Part shown: one piece after another, positions 43,813-53,855 of the stretch
How the letters are laid out: each line of letters opens with the position of its first letter
Numbering within the stretch: the first letter of the stretch is position 1
Source of the DNA: Polaribacter vadi
GTDB taxonomy: Bacteria; Bacteroidota; Bacteroidia; Flavobacteriales; Flavobacteriaceae
Length of the DNA stretch: 64,000 nt
Direction: 5' to 3'
Assembly: GCF_001761365.1 (NCBI RefSeq)
Contig: NZ_CP017477.1
Span: 2,044,501 to 2,108,500 of the forward strand
Made by a program: the position numbers and the translations under genes
The notes under the pieces: model-generated
What the model was told of the DNA's origin: nothing
The model's input: the letters and a program-made list of their open reading frames with translations, nothing else
The model's database searches: none

Positions 43813-45594
43813 TTAAGATTCTTCTTCTCCCTCTAAAAGTGGAGTTGTTTGTAATACAAAATCTTGGCCATGTAAATAATCACTATCGTCATCATTTGGA
43901 TCTACTCTCTTACTATAATCATAAGCCCATCTATGAACCACAGGTAATTTTCCTGGCCAGTTTCCATGTATATGTTCTACTGGAGTTGTCCATTCTAATG
44001 TGTTAGATTTCCAAGGATTTTGAGTTGCTTTTTCTCCTCTATAAATTGATATAAAATAATTCGATATAAATATAATTTGAGCTAAACCACCTACTAAAGC
44101 AAATATTGTAATCACAATATTTATGTCAGCTAAATCATCGAACATAGGAAAAGCAGTATTCGAATAATATCTTCTTGGTAAACCTGCTAAACCAATAAAA
44201 TGCATTGGCCAAAATACTCCATACGCACAGACTATTGTAATCCAAAAGTGCCAATAACCTAATGTTTTATTCATCAATCTACCATACATTTTTGGAAACC
44301 AATGATAAACACCTGCAAACATACCAAATATTGCAGAAACACCCATTACTAAGTGGAAGTGAGCAACCACAAAATACGTATCATGAATATTAATATCTAA
44401 TGCAGAATCTCCTAAAACTAGACCTGTTAAACCACCAGTAACAAAGGTAGATACCAAACCAATAGAAAATAACATTGCTGGGTTTAGCTGTAAATTTCCT
44501 TTCCATAAAGTAGTAACATAGTTAAATGCTTTTACTGCTGATGGAATTGCAATTAACAACGTAGTAAATGTAAAGACTGAACCTAAAAATGGATTCATAC
44601 CTGAAATAAACATGTGGTGACCCCAAACAATTGTTGATAAGAATGCAATTGCCATAATTGACATAACCATTGCTCTATATCCAAAAATTGGTTTTCTTGC
44701 GTTGGTAGATATAACTTCAGAAGTTATACCTAATGCAGGTAATAATACAATGTACACTTCTGGATGTCCTAAGAACCAGAATAAATGTTCAAATAAGACT
44801 GGAGATCCACCTTGATAATGTAAAACTTCTCCAGAAATAAATATATCTGATAAGTAGAAAGATGTTCCAAAACTTCTATCAAAAACTAATAATAAAGCTG
44901 CTGATAATAAAACAGGGAAAGAAACAACTCCAATGATTGCTGTAATAAAGAAAGCCCAAATTGTTAATGGCAATCTTGTCATTTTCATTCCTTTAGTTCT
45001 TAAATTAAGTACAGTAACAATATAGTTAAGTGCACCAATTAAAGAAGAAGCAATAAAGATTGACATAGAAACCAACCAAAGTGTCATACCAGCTCCTGAA
45101 CCAGGAATTGCTTGTGGTAAAGCACTTAATGGAGGATAAATCGTCCAACCTGCAGATGCTGGTCCAGCTTCAACAAATAGCGATATAACCATGATTATAC
45201 TAGATAAAAAGAATAACCAATAAGATATCATATTTAAAAAACCAGAAGCCATATCTCTAGCTCCAATTTGCAAAGGAATTAATAAGTTAGAAAAGGTACC
45301 ACTTAAACCAGCTGTTAGTACAAAAAATACCATGATTGTACCATGTATGGTTACCAAAGCCAAATATATATCTGGACTCATAATTCCATCTGTTTGATGT
45401 CTTCCTAAGAAAGCTTCAACAATAGAAAATGATGTATCTGGCCAAGCTAATTGTAAACGAAATAACATTGACATTAGAACTGCAATAATTCCCATAAACA
45501 TTCCAGTAATAAGGAATTGTTTAGAAATCATTTTATGATCTTGACTAAAAATATATTTTGTTACAAATGTTTCTTTATGATGATGTTCTGACAT
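43813..45594 (-). CDS. coxA: Cytochrome c oxidase subunit I (aa3 type)
   Basis: The catalytic subunit, which holds heme a, heme a3 and CuB and reduces oxygen; 593 residues with about 12 helices. IHGTIMVFFVLTAGLSG contains a heme a ligand His. FWFLGHPEVYIVLLPALGI has the CuB His-Glu-Tyr motif, with the Glu of the D-proton channel (A-type oxidase). WGHHMFISGMNP supplies the CuB His pair, and DTYFVVAHFHLVMG the heme ligands. It is the last gene of the operon and has a strong terminator. The co-transcribed alternative complex III genes suggest a supercomplex, as known for Flavobacterium johnsoniae. Confidence 0.97.
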   Translation of the reverse strand: MSEHHHKETFVTKYIFSQDHKMISKQFLITGMFMGIIAVLMSMLFRLQLAWPDTSFSIVEAFLGRHQTDGIMSPDIYLALVTIHGTIMVFFVLTAGLSGTFSNLLIPLQIGARDMASGFLNMISYWLFFLSSIIMVISLFVEAGPASAGWTIYPPLSALPQAIPGSGAGMTLWLVSMSIFIASSLIGALNYIVTVLNLRTKGMKMTRLPLTIWAFFITAIIGVVSFPVLLSAALLLVFDRSFGTSFYLSDIFISGEVLHYQGGSPVLFEHLFWFLGHPEVYIVLLPALGITSEVISTNARKPIFGYRAMVMSIMAIAFLSTIVWGHHMFISGMNPFLGSVFTFTTLLIAIPSAVKAFNYVTTLWKGNLQLNPAMLFSIGLVSTFVTGGLTGLVLGDSALDINIHDTYFVVAHFHLVMGVSAIFGMFAGVYHWFPKMYGRLMNKTLGYWHFWITIVCAYGVFWPMHFIGLAGLPRRYYSNTAFPMFDDLADINIVITIFALVGGLAQIIFISNYFISIYRGEKATQNPWKSNTLEWTTPVEHIHGNWPGKLPVVHRWAYDYSKRVDPNDDDSDYLHGQDFVLQTTPLLEGEEES

Positions 45595-45625
45595 AATCTA
45601 TTTATTTGTAGTGTCTTTTAATGTT

Positions 45626-46633
45626 TTATTTATTGATAACTGTTGCTAACGTAGGCTGTTCTGCAAGCCATTGGTCGTATTCTTCTTGCTCTACTACTGT
45701 AATTTTCATTTGCATACTGTAATGAGAAGTTCCACAAATCTTATTACATAGTAATAGGTAATTAAATTCATATAAGTCTTCGCCATTTGCAGCTCGAACT
45801 AAATTTATTCCTTTTGTTTTTGCTTTTACTTCAGGTTGCATTCTCATTTCCTCTGTAGTATATTTTGGCGTAAAACCAAATTCTGTAACCATTCCTGGTA
45901 CACAATTCATTTGTGCTCTAAAATGCGGCATATAAGCAGAATGCAGTACATCTTGAGAACGGAACTTGAAATGTACTTTCTTCCCTTTTGGTAAATATAA
46001 TTCAGTTACTTGTTTATCATCTTGAGAATTTTTATCATCCATATTAACACCCATTGTATTAATACCTTCAATAAAATTCACGTTTCCTTGACCTAATGTA
46101 TTATCATCTCCTGCATATCTTGCATGCCAACCCCATTGATAAGAATATACTTCTATAACAACAGCATCTTCATCATCTAAATCCATAACATTATTCCATT
46201 GCCATAAACCATAACCGATTAAAACAACTAAAACAACTGCTGGTATAATAGTCCAAATCATTTCTAATTTATGACTATCTGCATAAAATTTAGCTTTGTT
46301 ATTTTTATTTCCTTTATACTTAAAAGTAAAATAGAAAATTAAAAATTGCATAAAAAACTGAACAATACCAATTAACCAAAATGTAATATTGAATAATCTG
46401 TCATCATGCTCACCTTCAATAGAAGCCGATTCTGGTAACATAATTACATTCATGGCAATTAGACAGTAAATCATTATTCCATAAAAGTAAACTAAGAAAT
46501 ATAGTGAATACTTTCCTTGTTTTGCATTGTCTTCATCGTTAGCAATAACACCTCTAAAATTTAAAATTCTAGTTATCTGCCAAAAACTTACACCTATTGC
46601 AACACCTATAAAAATATAAAATAGAGCTAGCAT
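45626..46633 (-). CDS. coxB: Cytochrome c oxidase subunit II
   Basis: A 335-residue subunit with the CuA electron-entry site. Three hydrophobic segments in the N-terminal 160 residues anchor it. The cupredoxin domain follows with YSYQWGWHARYAG (electron-entry Trp), HSAYMPHFRAQMNCVPGM and the CuA motif CNKICGTSHYSM. An insertion (GQGNVNFIEGINTMGVN and an acidic stretch) sits between the two halves. It lacks a fused cytochrome c domain, so electrons must come from a separate cytochrome, probably ActE or ActA of the same operon. The gap to coxA is 31 bases. Confidence 0.95.
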   Translation of the reverse strand: MLALFYIFIGVAIGVSFWQITRILNFRGVIANDEDNAKQGKYSLYFLVYFYGIMIYCLIAMNVIMLPESASIEGEHDDRLFNITFWLIGIVQFFMQFLIFYFTFKYKGNKNNKAKFYADSHKLEMIWTIIPAVVLVVLIGYGLWQWNNVMDLDDEDAVVIEVYSYQWGWHARYAGDDNTLGQGNVNFIEGINTMGVNMDDKNSQDDKQVTELYLPKGKKVHFKFRSQDVLHSAYMPHFRAQMNCVPGMVTEFGFTPKYTTEEMRMQPEVKAKTKGINLVRAANGEDLYEFNYLLLCNKICGTSHYSMQMKITVVEQEEYDQWLAEQPTLATVINK

Positions 46634-46669
46634 ATATATCTTTTCTTTATTATTTAATTCTTAATTTAT

Positions 46670-48115
46670 TTAATGATGACTGTCTGAACCTTCTCCTCTA
46701 TGTTCAATATTATAATAATGGAAATGTTCACTTTCTTCTAAAAACGGATTCGCTTTTGGTATTGGATTTGCTTTTGCAAATGAACTAAATACAGTAAATA
46801 TAAATATTCCTATAAAAAACAATAGAGAACTTAATTCTGGAATTCCGAAAAACCATTGACCTCCAACAGTTCCAGGCATAACCATTACAAATATATCTAA
46901 ATAATGACCTCCTAAAATTACGATTCCTCCAAGAACTACAAACCAAGGAATACTCTTATAATCGCTATTTAAAAGTAACAATATTGGGAAAACAAAATTC
47001 ATAACAACCATTGCTAAAAACGGTAATTTATATTCATTAAATCTTGCTGCGAAATATGTAGTTTCTTCTGGAATGTTTGCATACCAGATTAACATAAATT
47101 GAGCAAACCATAAGTATGTCCAAAATACTGAAAAACCAAACATAAATTTCGCTAAATCATGAATATGACTATCGTTAACTGCTGGTAAAGCTCCTTTTGA
47201 ACGTAAATAAATAGTTACAAATGCAATTATAGTTAAAGCACTTACTAACAAACTTGCAAGAACATACCAACCAAATAATGTTGAAAACCAGTGAGGGTCT
47301 AAGCCCATAATCCAGTCCCAAGACATCATTGATTCTGTAATCATGAAAACAAAAATGAAACCTACAGATACATTATAATTTAATTTATAAGTTTTACCAT
47401 TATCATTAGCAGTATCTTCTTTAATTGAATTTTTACGGATAAAAAATCTGTAAGCATTCCAAAATGCTAAATAAATAATACTTCTAATTGTCCAACCTGG
47501 AATGTTAATCCACCAAGATTTACCATCTACAATTGCATCATAATTTTCACTTGAAGGATCAAATGTACCTTCTGCCATCCATGGAAATAAATGGTTTATA
47601 TGCATTGCTGATAAAATAACAATAATCAACATAATTACTGATGTTGGTACTAAGTTAGCAGAAATTGCTTCCATCACTCTAAATAAAACTACAGACCAAC
47701 CTGATTGCGCTACTCTTTGAGATGCGTAAAATGCTAATACCAATAAAGTAGTACCTAAAAAGAAAAATAAAGCTACATAAAAAGCTGACCAAGGTCTATT
47801 TTGTAATTGATGTAACACATGCTCTGCATGTGTATCATCATTATGAGCACCATGAGCACTCATTTCCTTATCTATATTAGAATTTGAAGTATGTTCACCA
47901 GAAGTACTTTCGTGATTTTCAGTATGAACTTTATCTTGATGCTCTTCTCCATGAGAATCTCCATGATCATTTCCATGAGATGATTGGAGTGCAATAATAT
48001 CTTTAGCTTCCTGAAGACTAGAAGGTGCTGTAAGGAAACTGTATGCGATTCCTATAACCCCTAATAAAATTAGTGCTAATGAAAATGTTTTTAATTTGCC
48101 CGAGAATTGATACAT
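46670..48115 (-). CDS. actF: Alternative complex III subunit ActF
   Basis: A 481-residue membrane subunit of the quinol:cytochrome c oxidoreductase (alternative complex III), with about 10 helices. It is the NrfD-like paralogue of ActC (PGWTIRSIIYLAFWNAYRFFIRK, MSWDWIMGLDPHWFSTLFGWYVLAS). After the first helix, residues 47-102 form an unusual polar loop with 12 His plus many Asp, Glu and Ser, possibly a metal-binding insertion. ActF takes part in the membrane core and perhaps in proton transfer. The 26-base gap after actE shows operon membership. Confidence 0.93.
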   Translation of the reverse strand: MYQFSGKLKTFSLALILLGVIGIAYSFLTAPSSLQEAKDIIALQSSHGNDHGDSHGEEHQDKVHTENHESTSGEHTSNSNIDKEMSAHGAHNDDTHAEHVLHQLQNRPWSAFYVALFFFLGTTLLVLAFYASQRVAQSGWSVVLFRVMEAISANLVPTSVIMLIIVILSAMHINHLFPWMAEGTFDPSSENYDAIVDGKSWWINIPGWTIRSIIYLAFWNAYRFFIRKNSIKEDTANDNGKTYKLNYNVSVGFIFVFMITESMMSWDWIMGLDPHWFSTLFGWYVLASLLVSALTIIAFVTIYLRSKGALPAVNDSHIHDLAKFMFGFSVFWTYLWFAQFMLIWYANIPEETTYFAARFNEYKLPFLAMVVMNFVFPILLLLNSDYKSIPWFVVLGGIVILGGHYLDIFVMVMPGTVGGQWFFGIPELSSLLFFIGIFIFTVFSSFAKANPIPKANPFLEESEHFHYYNIEHRGEGSDSHH

Positions 48116-48141
48116 ATCTTTCGTATTCTTTCTTAATGTAA

Positions 48142-48690
48142 TTATTTTAATAAGTCTGAACGCAATTGTTCAACATAATGAATAACTTGCCAACGTTCGT
48201 TATAAGTTAACTGACTTGAATGAGAACCCATTAAGTTTTTACCATGAATTATTACATGATAAATACTTCCTGCATTAATATCTCTATCTTTATAACTAGG
48301 TATTCCTTCAAACTTTTCTGCTTGAGATAAATATCCATTACCATCTCCTTTTTTACCATGACAAGAAATACAGTATATTTCATACATTGCTTTTCCGTTT
48401 GATAAATTTTCTTCAGTAGCTTCTATAGGATTTGTTACTTCAGCCTTAGCTTTTTCATAACCTTCTGCTGTATTAGGAATATCATAAGAAGGATGTCCTC
48501 CTCTAGGAATAGTTCCTGCAACTGGCTTACTATTTACTGGCTCACCTTTTAAACCTTCAGCATCATCAGTATCATAAGGGATAGAAACATACATATCTGG
48601 CATGTACTCAAGTTGAGGCTTTCTTTTATCATTACAAGAAATAAAACTTGCAAAGATTGCTAAACCGATAATTAATTTTAAATTTTTCAT
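48142..48690 (-). CDS. actE: Alternative complex III subunit ActE, monoheme cytochrome c lipoprotein
   Basis: A 182-residue lipoprotein: the signal ends in ASFISC (Cys19). One heme c site, CISCHGKKGDGNG, lies near residue 107, and a Met ligand is probable in NLMGSHSSQL. The N-terminal segment LEYMPDMYVSIPYD is typical of ActE. It passes electrons from the pentaheme region of ActA to the oxidase. It starts 10 bases after actD. Confidence 0.93.
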   Translation of the reverse strand: MKNLKLIIGLAIFASFISCNDKRKPQLEYMPDMYVSIPYDTDDAEGLKGEPVNSKPVAGTIPRGGHPSYDIPNTAEGYEKAKAEVTNPIEATEENLSNGKAMYEIYCISCHGKKGDGNGYLSQAEKFEGIPSYKDRDINAGSIYHVIIHGKNLMGSHSSQLTYNERWQVIHYVEQLRSDLLK

Positions 48691-48700
48691 TATCTATTTA

Positions 48701-49228
48701 TTAGTGCTTATCTACTACATTAATTTCTACAGCACCTGTTTTAGTTAATAATGTAGTTAATTCATCCACATTATTATGTACAGGAATTTCCATTAAAAAA
48801 TGGTCATCTGTAGTTCTTGGATCAGGATTTTCAGCTTTTTTAAATGGCCAAATTCTACTTCTCATATAAAAAGTAATTACCATTAAATGGGCTGCAAAAA
48901 ATACTGTTAATTCAAACATGATTGGTACAAATGCTGGCATGTTTTCAATCCAAGAAAAACTTGGTTTTCCACCAATATCTTGTGGCCAATCTTGAATCAT
49001 CATATAATTTGTCATCCAAATAGCAAATGCTAAACCTGTAATACCATAAAAGAAAGCTGTAATTGCTAATCTTGTTGGTGCTAAACCCATAGCTTTATCT
49101 AAACCATGAACAGGAAATGGACAAAAAACTTCCTCTATGTGATGATGTTCTGCTTTTACAGCTTTCACTGCATCCATCAGAATCTCATCATCATTATAAA
49201 ATGCGTGAATAACTTTTGATGATTCCAT
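48701..49228 (-). CDS. actD: Alternative complex III subunit ActD (DUF3341)
   Basis: A 175-residue subunit with two membrane helices (about 55-80 and 97-125) and an N-terminal ferredoxin-like domain (HAFYNDDEILMDAVKAV, VFCPFPVHGLDKAMGL). It matches the DUF3341 family that defines ActD. It has no cofactor motif; its role is structural. Its start lies 2 bases after the actC stop. Confidence 0.93.
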   Translation of the reverse strand: MESSKVIHAFYNDDEILMDAVKAVKAEHHHIEEVFCPFPVHGLDKAMGLAPTRLAITAFFYGITGLAFAIWMTNYMMIQDWPQDIGGKPSFSWIENMPAFVPIMFELTVFFAAHLMVITFYMRSRIWPFKKAENPDPRTTDDHFLMEIPVHNNVDELTTLLTKTGAVEINVVDKH

Positions 49229-49230
49229 AA

Positions 49231-50694
49231 TTATCCTTTTTTATTTTTATCAGGGTTTACTTCCTTTATTGTTTTATCAACCAAAACGATAGTTGGTTTG
49301 GTAGGAATTCCTTGTTCTCTTCTCTTCTTGTAAAATTCACCAGAAGATTTTAATATTGTTTTTACTTCTGCTTGTGCAATTACTGGAAAAGTTCTTGCGT
49401 ACAATAAGAATAATACAAAGAAAAATCCAATAGTTCCTATAAAGATACCAACATCTACAAACGTTGGCTCAAAACGCCACCAAGTTGATGGTAAGTGACC
49501 TTTACTTAATACAATTGCAATAATATCAAAACGTTCGAACCACATACCAATGTTTATAAAGATTGATATTATAAAAGTCCAAATAAAACTTCTTCTAATT
49601 TTCTTGAACCACAATAATTGAGGTGTTAAAATATTAAAGAACAATAATGAATAAAATGCCCAAGCATAAGGTCCTGTTGCAGCACCTACTGATAAATATG
49701 TGTAATTTTCATAAGGCGAACCTGTGTACCATGCAATAAAAAATTCTGTTGCATAAGCTACAGCTACAATACCACCAGTTAAGATAATTACAATGTTCAT
49801 ATACTCAACGTGCATACGTGTAATATAATCTTCTAAATTGGTAACCTTACGCATAATACCTAATAAGGTTTGTACCATTGCAAAACCAGAGAAAATTGCT
49901 CCTGCAACAAAGTAAGGTGGAAATATTGTTGAGTGCCAACCTGGGTTAATAGAGGTAGCAAAATCCATTGATACAATTGTATGTACAGAAAGTACAAGTG
50001 GTGTTGCTAAACCTGCTAAAACCAAAGATACTTCTTCAAAACGTTGCCAATCTTTTGCTCTACCTGACCAACCGAAACTTAATAAAGCATATATTTTCTT
50101 TTGAAAAGGCTTTACAGCTCTATCACGAATCATTGCAAAATCTGGTAATAAACCTGTCCACCAGAAAACTAACGATACAGATAAATATGTTGAGATTGCA
50201 AATACATCCCATAATAATGGTGAGTTAAAGTTTACCCATAAAGAACCAAATTGATTCGGAAGTGGTAAAACCCAAAACGCGTTCCAAGGACGACCCATGT
50301 GAATAATTGGGAATAATCCTGCTTGAAAAACGGCAAAAATTGTCATTGCTTCTGCAGAACGGTTTATAGCCATTCTCCATTTTTGACGGAATAATAAAAG
50401 TACTGCAGAAATTAAAGTTCCTGCATGACCAATACCTACCCACCAAACAAAGTTAGTAATATCCCAAGCCCAACCAATGTTCTTGTTCAATCCCCAAACT
50501 CCAATACCTGTTCCTACAGTGTAAAAGATACATCCAAATCCCCAAAGCATTGCTGCCAAAGAAATATAAAATGCGATGTACCAATTCTTATTTGCTTTCC
50601 CTTCTATAGGTTTCGCAATGTCTTCGGTAATATCGTGATAAGTTTTATCACCTAATACTAAAGGTTCCCTTATGGGTGCTTCGTAATGAGACAT
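49231..50694 (-). CDS. actC: Alternative complex III subunit ActC (NrfD/PsrC family)
   Basis: A 487-residue integral membrane subunit with about 10 helices, the main quinol-binding subunit. The N-terminal REPLVLGDKTYHDITEDI leads into helices, with WWVGIGHAGTLISAVLLLFRQKWR (conserved His in the menaquinol site region), INPGWHSTIFPPYFVAGAIFSG and MWFERFDIIAIVLS. The family reduces or oxidises quinones in Psr- and Nrf-type complexes. Genes flank it at 20 bases (actB) and 2 bases (actD). Confidence 0.95.
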   Translation of the reverse strand: MSHYEAPIREPLVLGDKTYHDITEDIAKPIEGKANKNWYIAFYISLAAMLWGFGCIFYTVGTGIGVWGLNKNIGWAWDITNFVWWVGIGHAGTLISAVLLLFRQKWRMAINRSAEAMTIFAVFQAGLFPIIHMGRPWNAFWVLPLPNQFGSLWVNFNSPLLWDVFAISTYLSVSLVFWWTGLLPDFAMIRDRAVKPFQKKIYALLSFGWSGRAKDWQRFEEVSLVLAGLATPLVLSVHTIVSMDFATSINPGWHSTIFPPYFVAGAIFSGFAMVQTLLGIMRKVTNLEDYITRMHVEYMNIVIILTGGIVAVAYATEFFIAWYTGSPYENYTYLSVGAATGPYAWAFYSLLFFNILTPQLLWFKKIRRSFIWTFIISIFINIGMWFERFDIIAIVLSKGHLPSTWWRFEPTFVDVGIFIGTIGFFFVLFLLYARTFPVIAQAEVKTILKSSGEFYKKRREQGIPTKPTIVLVDKTIKEVNPDKNKKG

Positions 50695-50714
50695 ATTTTA
50701 TACCTTAAATTTAA

Positions 50715-53700
50715 TTACGCTTCGTTTGTGTTTCTTATTTTAACTTGATAGATTACATTAGGTTTTGTTTGTAAGTAATCTAATACATTATAAGCTCTTT
50801 TATCTTCTGCCAAAGCAGCTACTTGATCTTCTTTATTATTAACATCACCAAAAACTAATGCTCCAGTAGTACATGCTGATGAACATGCTGTTTCAAATTC
50901 ATCTGTATTTACTGGTCTACCTTCTTTTTTCGCTTTTAAAATTGTTGCTTGTGTCATTTGAATACACATAGAACATTTTTCCATAACTCCTCTTCCACGT
51001 ACAACAACATCTGGATTCAATACCATTTTTCCATACTCGTTATTCATATTGAAATCGAACTCATTATTGTTTGCATATTCAAACCAGTTGAATCTACGAA
51101 CTCTATATGGACAGTTGTTTGCACAATATCTAGTACCCACACATCTGTTATAAGTCATTTGGTTTTGTCCTTGACGACCATGAGTTGTTGCAGCAACAGG
51201 ACAAACAGTCTCACAAGGAGCATGATTACAGTGCTGACACATCATTGGTTGAAAAGTAACTTCAGGATTTTCTGCTTCAGTTTCTAAACCTTCATAGGTT
51301 TCAGCAATTCCTAAACCTTGTTCTCTTGCATCTTCTCTAGTTTCTACTTCAGAAGAATAATATCTATCAATACGCAACCAGTGCATATCTCTACCAATTC
51401 TAACTTCATTTTTACCAACAACAGGAACATTGTTTTCTGCATGACAAGCAACAACACAAGCTCCACAACCTGTACAAGATGTTAAATCTATAGATAAATT
51501 AAAGTGATGACCTAACTCTCTGTTATGTTCATCCCAAATATCAATTGTGTTTGCTTCTACTTCTTGATGATCGTAAGAAACATAAGCTGGTTTATTCCAA
51601 CCATGATGATGATCTTTTGGATCAACATTCTTATATTCTTTAAGAGATGCAACTTTTAAAATATCGTGACGACCTGCAATTGTTTTTTGAACTTGTGTAC
51701 AAGCAAACTTATGAGTTCCTGATACTTTTTCAACTTTTACATTATACTGAATGTTATTACTTCCTTTATATAAAGGATATGCATTAACACCAACTTGCAT
51801 TTCTTCTTTTAAACCGAAAGTTCTACCAAAACCAAGTGATAAACCAACAGAGCCTTTTGCTTGTCCTGGTTGTACCATTACTGGAACAGTAACTTCTTTC
51901 CCATTAACAGAAACTTTTGCATAATTCCCATTAATAGCACCATTATCTTGAATTGGATTTGAAAAACCTAACTCTTTAGCATCTGCTATAGACATTGTTA
52001 AGTAATTATCCCAAGATGTTCTGGTAATTGGGTCAGGGAATTCTTGTAACCAAGGATTGTTCGCTTGTTTACCATCCCCTAAACCAGTTTTTGTATATAA
52101 ATTTAATTCAAAACCTGATGCTTTTTTAGCCTCACTAGAAAGTTTATTTGCAGCAGTTCCTAAAGAAACAGTGCTTTCAAAAACAACTTCTTCTACATTG
52201 CTAACAAGTTCTCTTTTAAAGAAACCATTATGCAAAGCTGTATTCCAAGAACTTCCTCCTAAAACAGTTGAAGTTGCAAAAGTTTTTAAATAATCGTAAT
52301 AATTAGTTGAATTTCCAGACCATTTTAATAAAATGTCTTGAACTTGACGTGTATCAAATAATGGCTGAATAGTTGGTTGCATTAAACCATACGTTTCAGA
52401 ATCGAATTGAGTATCTCCCCAAGATTCTAAAAAGTGTGATGTTGGCAATGCATACTCCATTGCATCAACTGTTTCACTGTTTTCTGTTGATAAAGCAACT
52501 TTTAAATCTACTTTATTTAATCCTTCAGTAAAATCAGCAACATTTGATAAACTATAAGCAGGGTTTACATTGTAAGAAATTAATCCTCCAACTCTACCAG
52601 CTTTCATATCCGAAATTAATTGAGCAACTTCTGCATCATTTCCTTGACGGATATTTAATGTATTGGTTGTATCAACTATTTCACTATTTAATGCTTTATT
52701 AATTGCTAAGGTAATTAGTTGCGCATTTACATCATTTATACCTGTTAAAACAACACCTTTTGAACCTGCCTTTTTAAGTTCATTTGCCATTTTCTTAACA
52801 TCTGCATCAACTGGAGTCGCTTTAGAAGAAACACTTGAACCAGTAATAGCAGCATATAAATTTAATAATGCAAAAACTTGATCAGAAGGTTTTACGACAA
52901 CTCTTTTATCAGCATTTGCACCAGTTAAAGACATATTGCTTTCAAACTGCACATGGTAAGACATTTTTCCCGTTTTTGGTTGTCTACCCTCTATATATGC
53001 TTTTTCAAATCCTCCATGGAAATCTCCCAAAAAGTCAGCACCAAAAGAAACAATTGTTTTTGCTTTATTTAAATGATATTTAGGTAAAACACGTTTACCA
53101 TACATAGCCATCATTGCATCTGCAGCACCAGATTCTGAAACTGCGTCATAAACTACATGTTTTGTATTTGGATAAGCAGCAATAAATTCCTCAACAATCT
53201 TACTTGTTGAAAGACTTGCCAATGTTCCTGTTAATAAAACAACAGGTTTACCAGCTGCATTTAGAGAATTTAATTTCGCTCCAATTTCTTTATCAGCATC
53301 GTTCCAAGAAATTGATTCTCCAGCTTTCGTTGGATTTTTTAAACGTAATTTTTCGTCATATAAAGATAAAACAGCAGCTTGAACTCTTGCACTTGTAGTT
53401 CCATTAGCCTCTTTATTTGGCATGATTTGAATTGGACGACCTTCTCTTGTTTTTACTAAAACATTTGCAAAATCATAACCATCTGCCATAGAAGTTGCGT
53501 ACCAATCTGCAACACCTGCAATAATATCATTTGGTTTTACTACATAAGGAATAGACTTTCTTACTGGTCCTTCACAGGCAGCCAAAGAAGCTGCAGCAGT
53601 AGTAAAGCCAACATATTTTAAGAAATCTCTACGTGAGGTAGATGATTTCTCTAATGTTTCTTTATCACCTAAAAACTGATCTGTAGGAATTGCTTCCACA

Positions 53701-53783
53701 AACTCATTTTTACTTAACGTTTCAACAATAGAACTATCTTTTAGTTCCTCAACACTTTTCCAGTATTTTTTGTTTGAAGCCAT
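50715..53783 (-). CDS. actB: Alternative complex III subunit ActB (iron-sulfur/molybdopterin-like)
   Basis: A 1022-residue periplasmic subunit. A twin-arginine motif, TSRRDFLK (Arg51-Arg52), followed by an Ala-rich stretch and LAAC (Cys70), suggests Tat export and perhaps lipid anchoring. Residues of about 80-730 are a molybdopterin oxidoreductase-like domain that in known ActB lacks the cofactor. The last quarter is a ferredoxin domain with four Cys clusters (CTGCGACVVAC, CQHCNHAPCETVC, CVGTRYCANNCP, CSMCIQMTQ then CSSACTTG), fitting three [4Fe-4S] and one [3Fe-4S] centre. Electrons pass from menaquinol through these to the hemes. It follows actA by 72 bases. Confidence 0.95.
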   Translation of the reverse strand: MASNKKYWKSVEELKDSSIVETLSKNEFVEAIPTDQFLGDKETLEKSSTSRRDFLKYVGFTTAAASLAACEGPVRKSIPYVVKPNDIIAGVADWYATSMADGYDFANVLVKTREGRPIQIMPNKEANGTTSARVQAAVLSLYDEKLRLKNPTKAGESISWNDADKEIGAKLNSLNAAGKPVVLLTGTLASLSTSKIVEEFIAAYPNTKHVVYDAVSESGAADAMMAMYGKRVLPKYHLNKAKTIVSFGADFLGDFHGGFEKAYIEGRQPKTGKMSYHVQFESNMSLTGANADKRVVVKPSDQVFALLNLYAAITGSSVSSKATPVDADVKKMANELKKAGSKGVVLTGINDVNAQLITLAINKALNSEIVDTTNTLNIRQGNDAEVAQLISDMKAGRVGGLISYNVNPAYSLSNVADFTEGLNKVDLKVALSTENSETVDAMEYALPTSHFLESWGDTQFDSETYGLMQPTIQPLFDTRQVQDILLKWSGNSTNYYDYLKTFATSTVLGGSSWNTALHNGFFKRELVSNVEEVVFESTVSLGTAANKLSSEAKKASGFELNLYTKTGLGDGKQANNPWLQEFPDPITRTSWDNYLTMSIADAKELGFSNPIQDNGAINGNYAKVSVNGKEVTVPVMVQPGQAKGSVGLSLGFGRTFGLKEEMQVGVNAYPLYKGSNNIQYNVKVEKVSGTHKFACTQVQKTIAGRHDILKVASLKEYKNVDPKDHHHGWNKPAYVSYDHQEVEANTIDIWDEHNRELGHHFNLSIDLTSCTGCGACVVACHAENNVPVVGKNEVRIGRDMHWLRIDRYYSSEVETREDAREQGLGIAETYEGLETEAENPEVTFQPMMCQHCNHAPCETVCPVAATTHGRQGQNQMTYNRCVGTRYCANNCPYRVRRFNWFEYANNNEFDFNMNNEYGKMVLNPDVVVRGRGVMEKCSMCIQMTQATILKAKKEGRPVNTDEFETACSSACTTGALVFGDVNNKEDQVAALAEDKRAYNVLDYLQTKPNVIYQVKIRNTNEA

Positions 53784-53855
53784 TTACTTTATTGTTATTA
53801 GTTGTTAGTTGTTAGTTTTAATCTACACTAAAACAAAACTATCTTTCTTCTTTAA

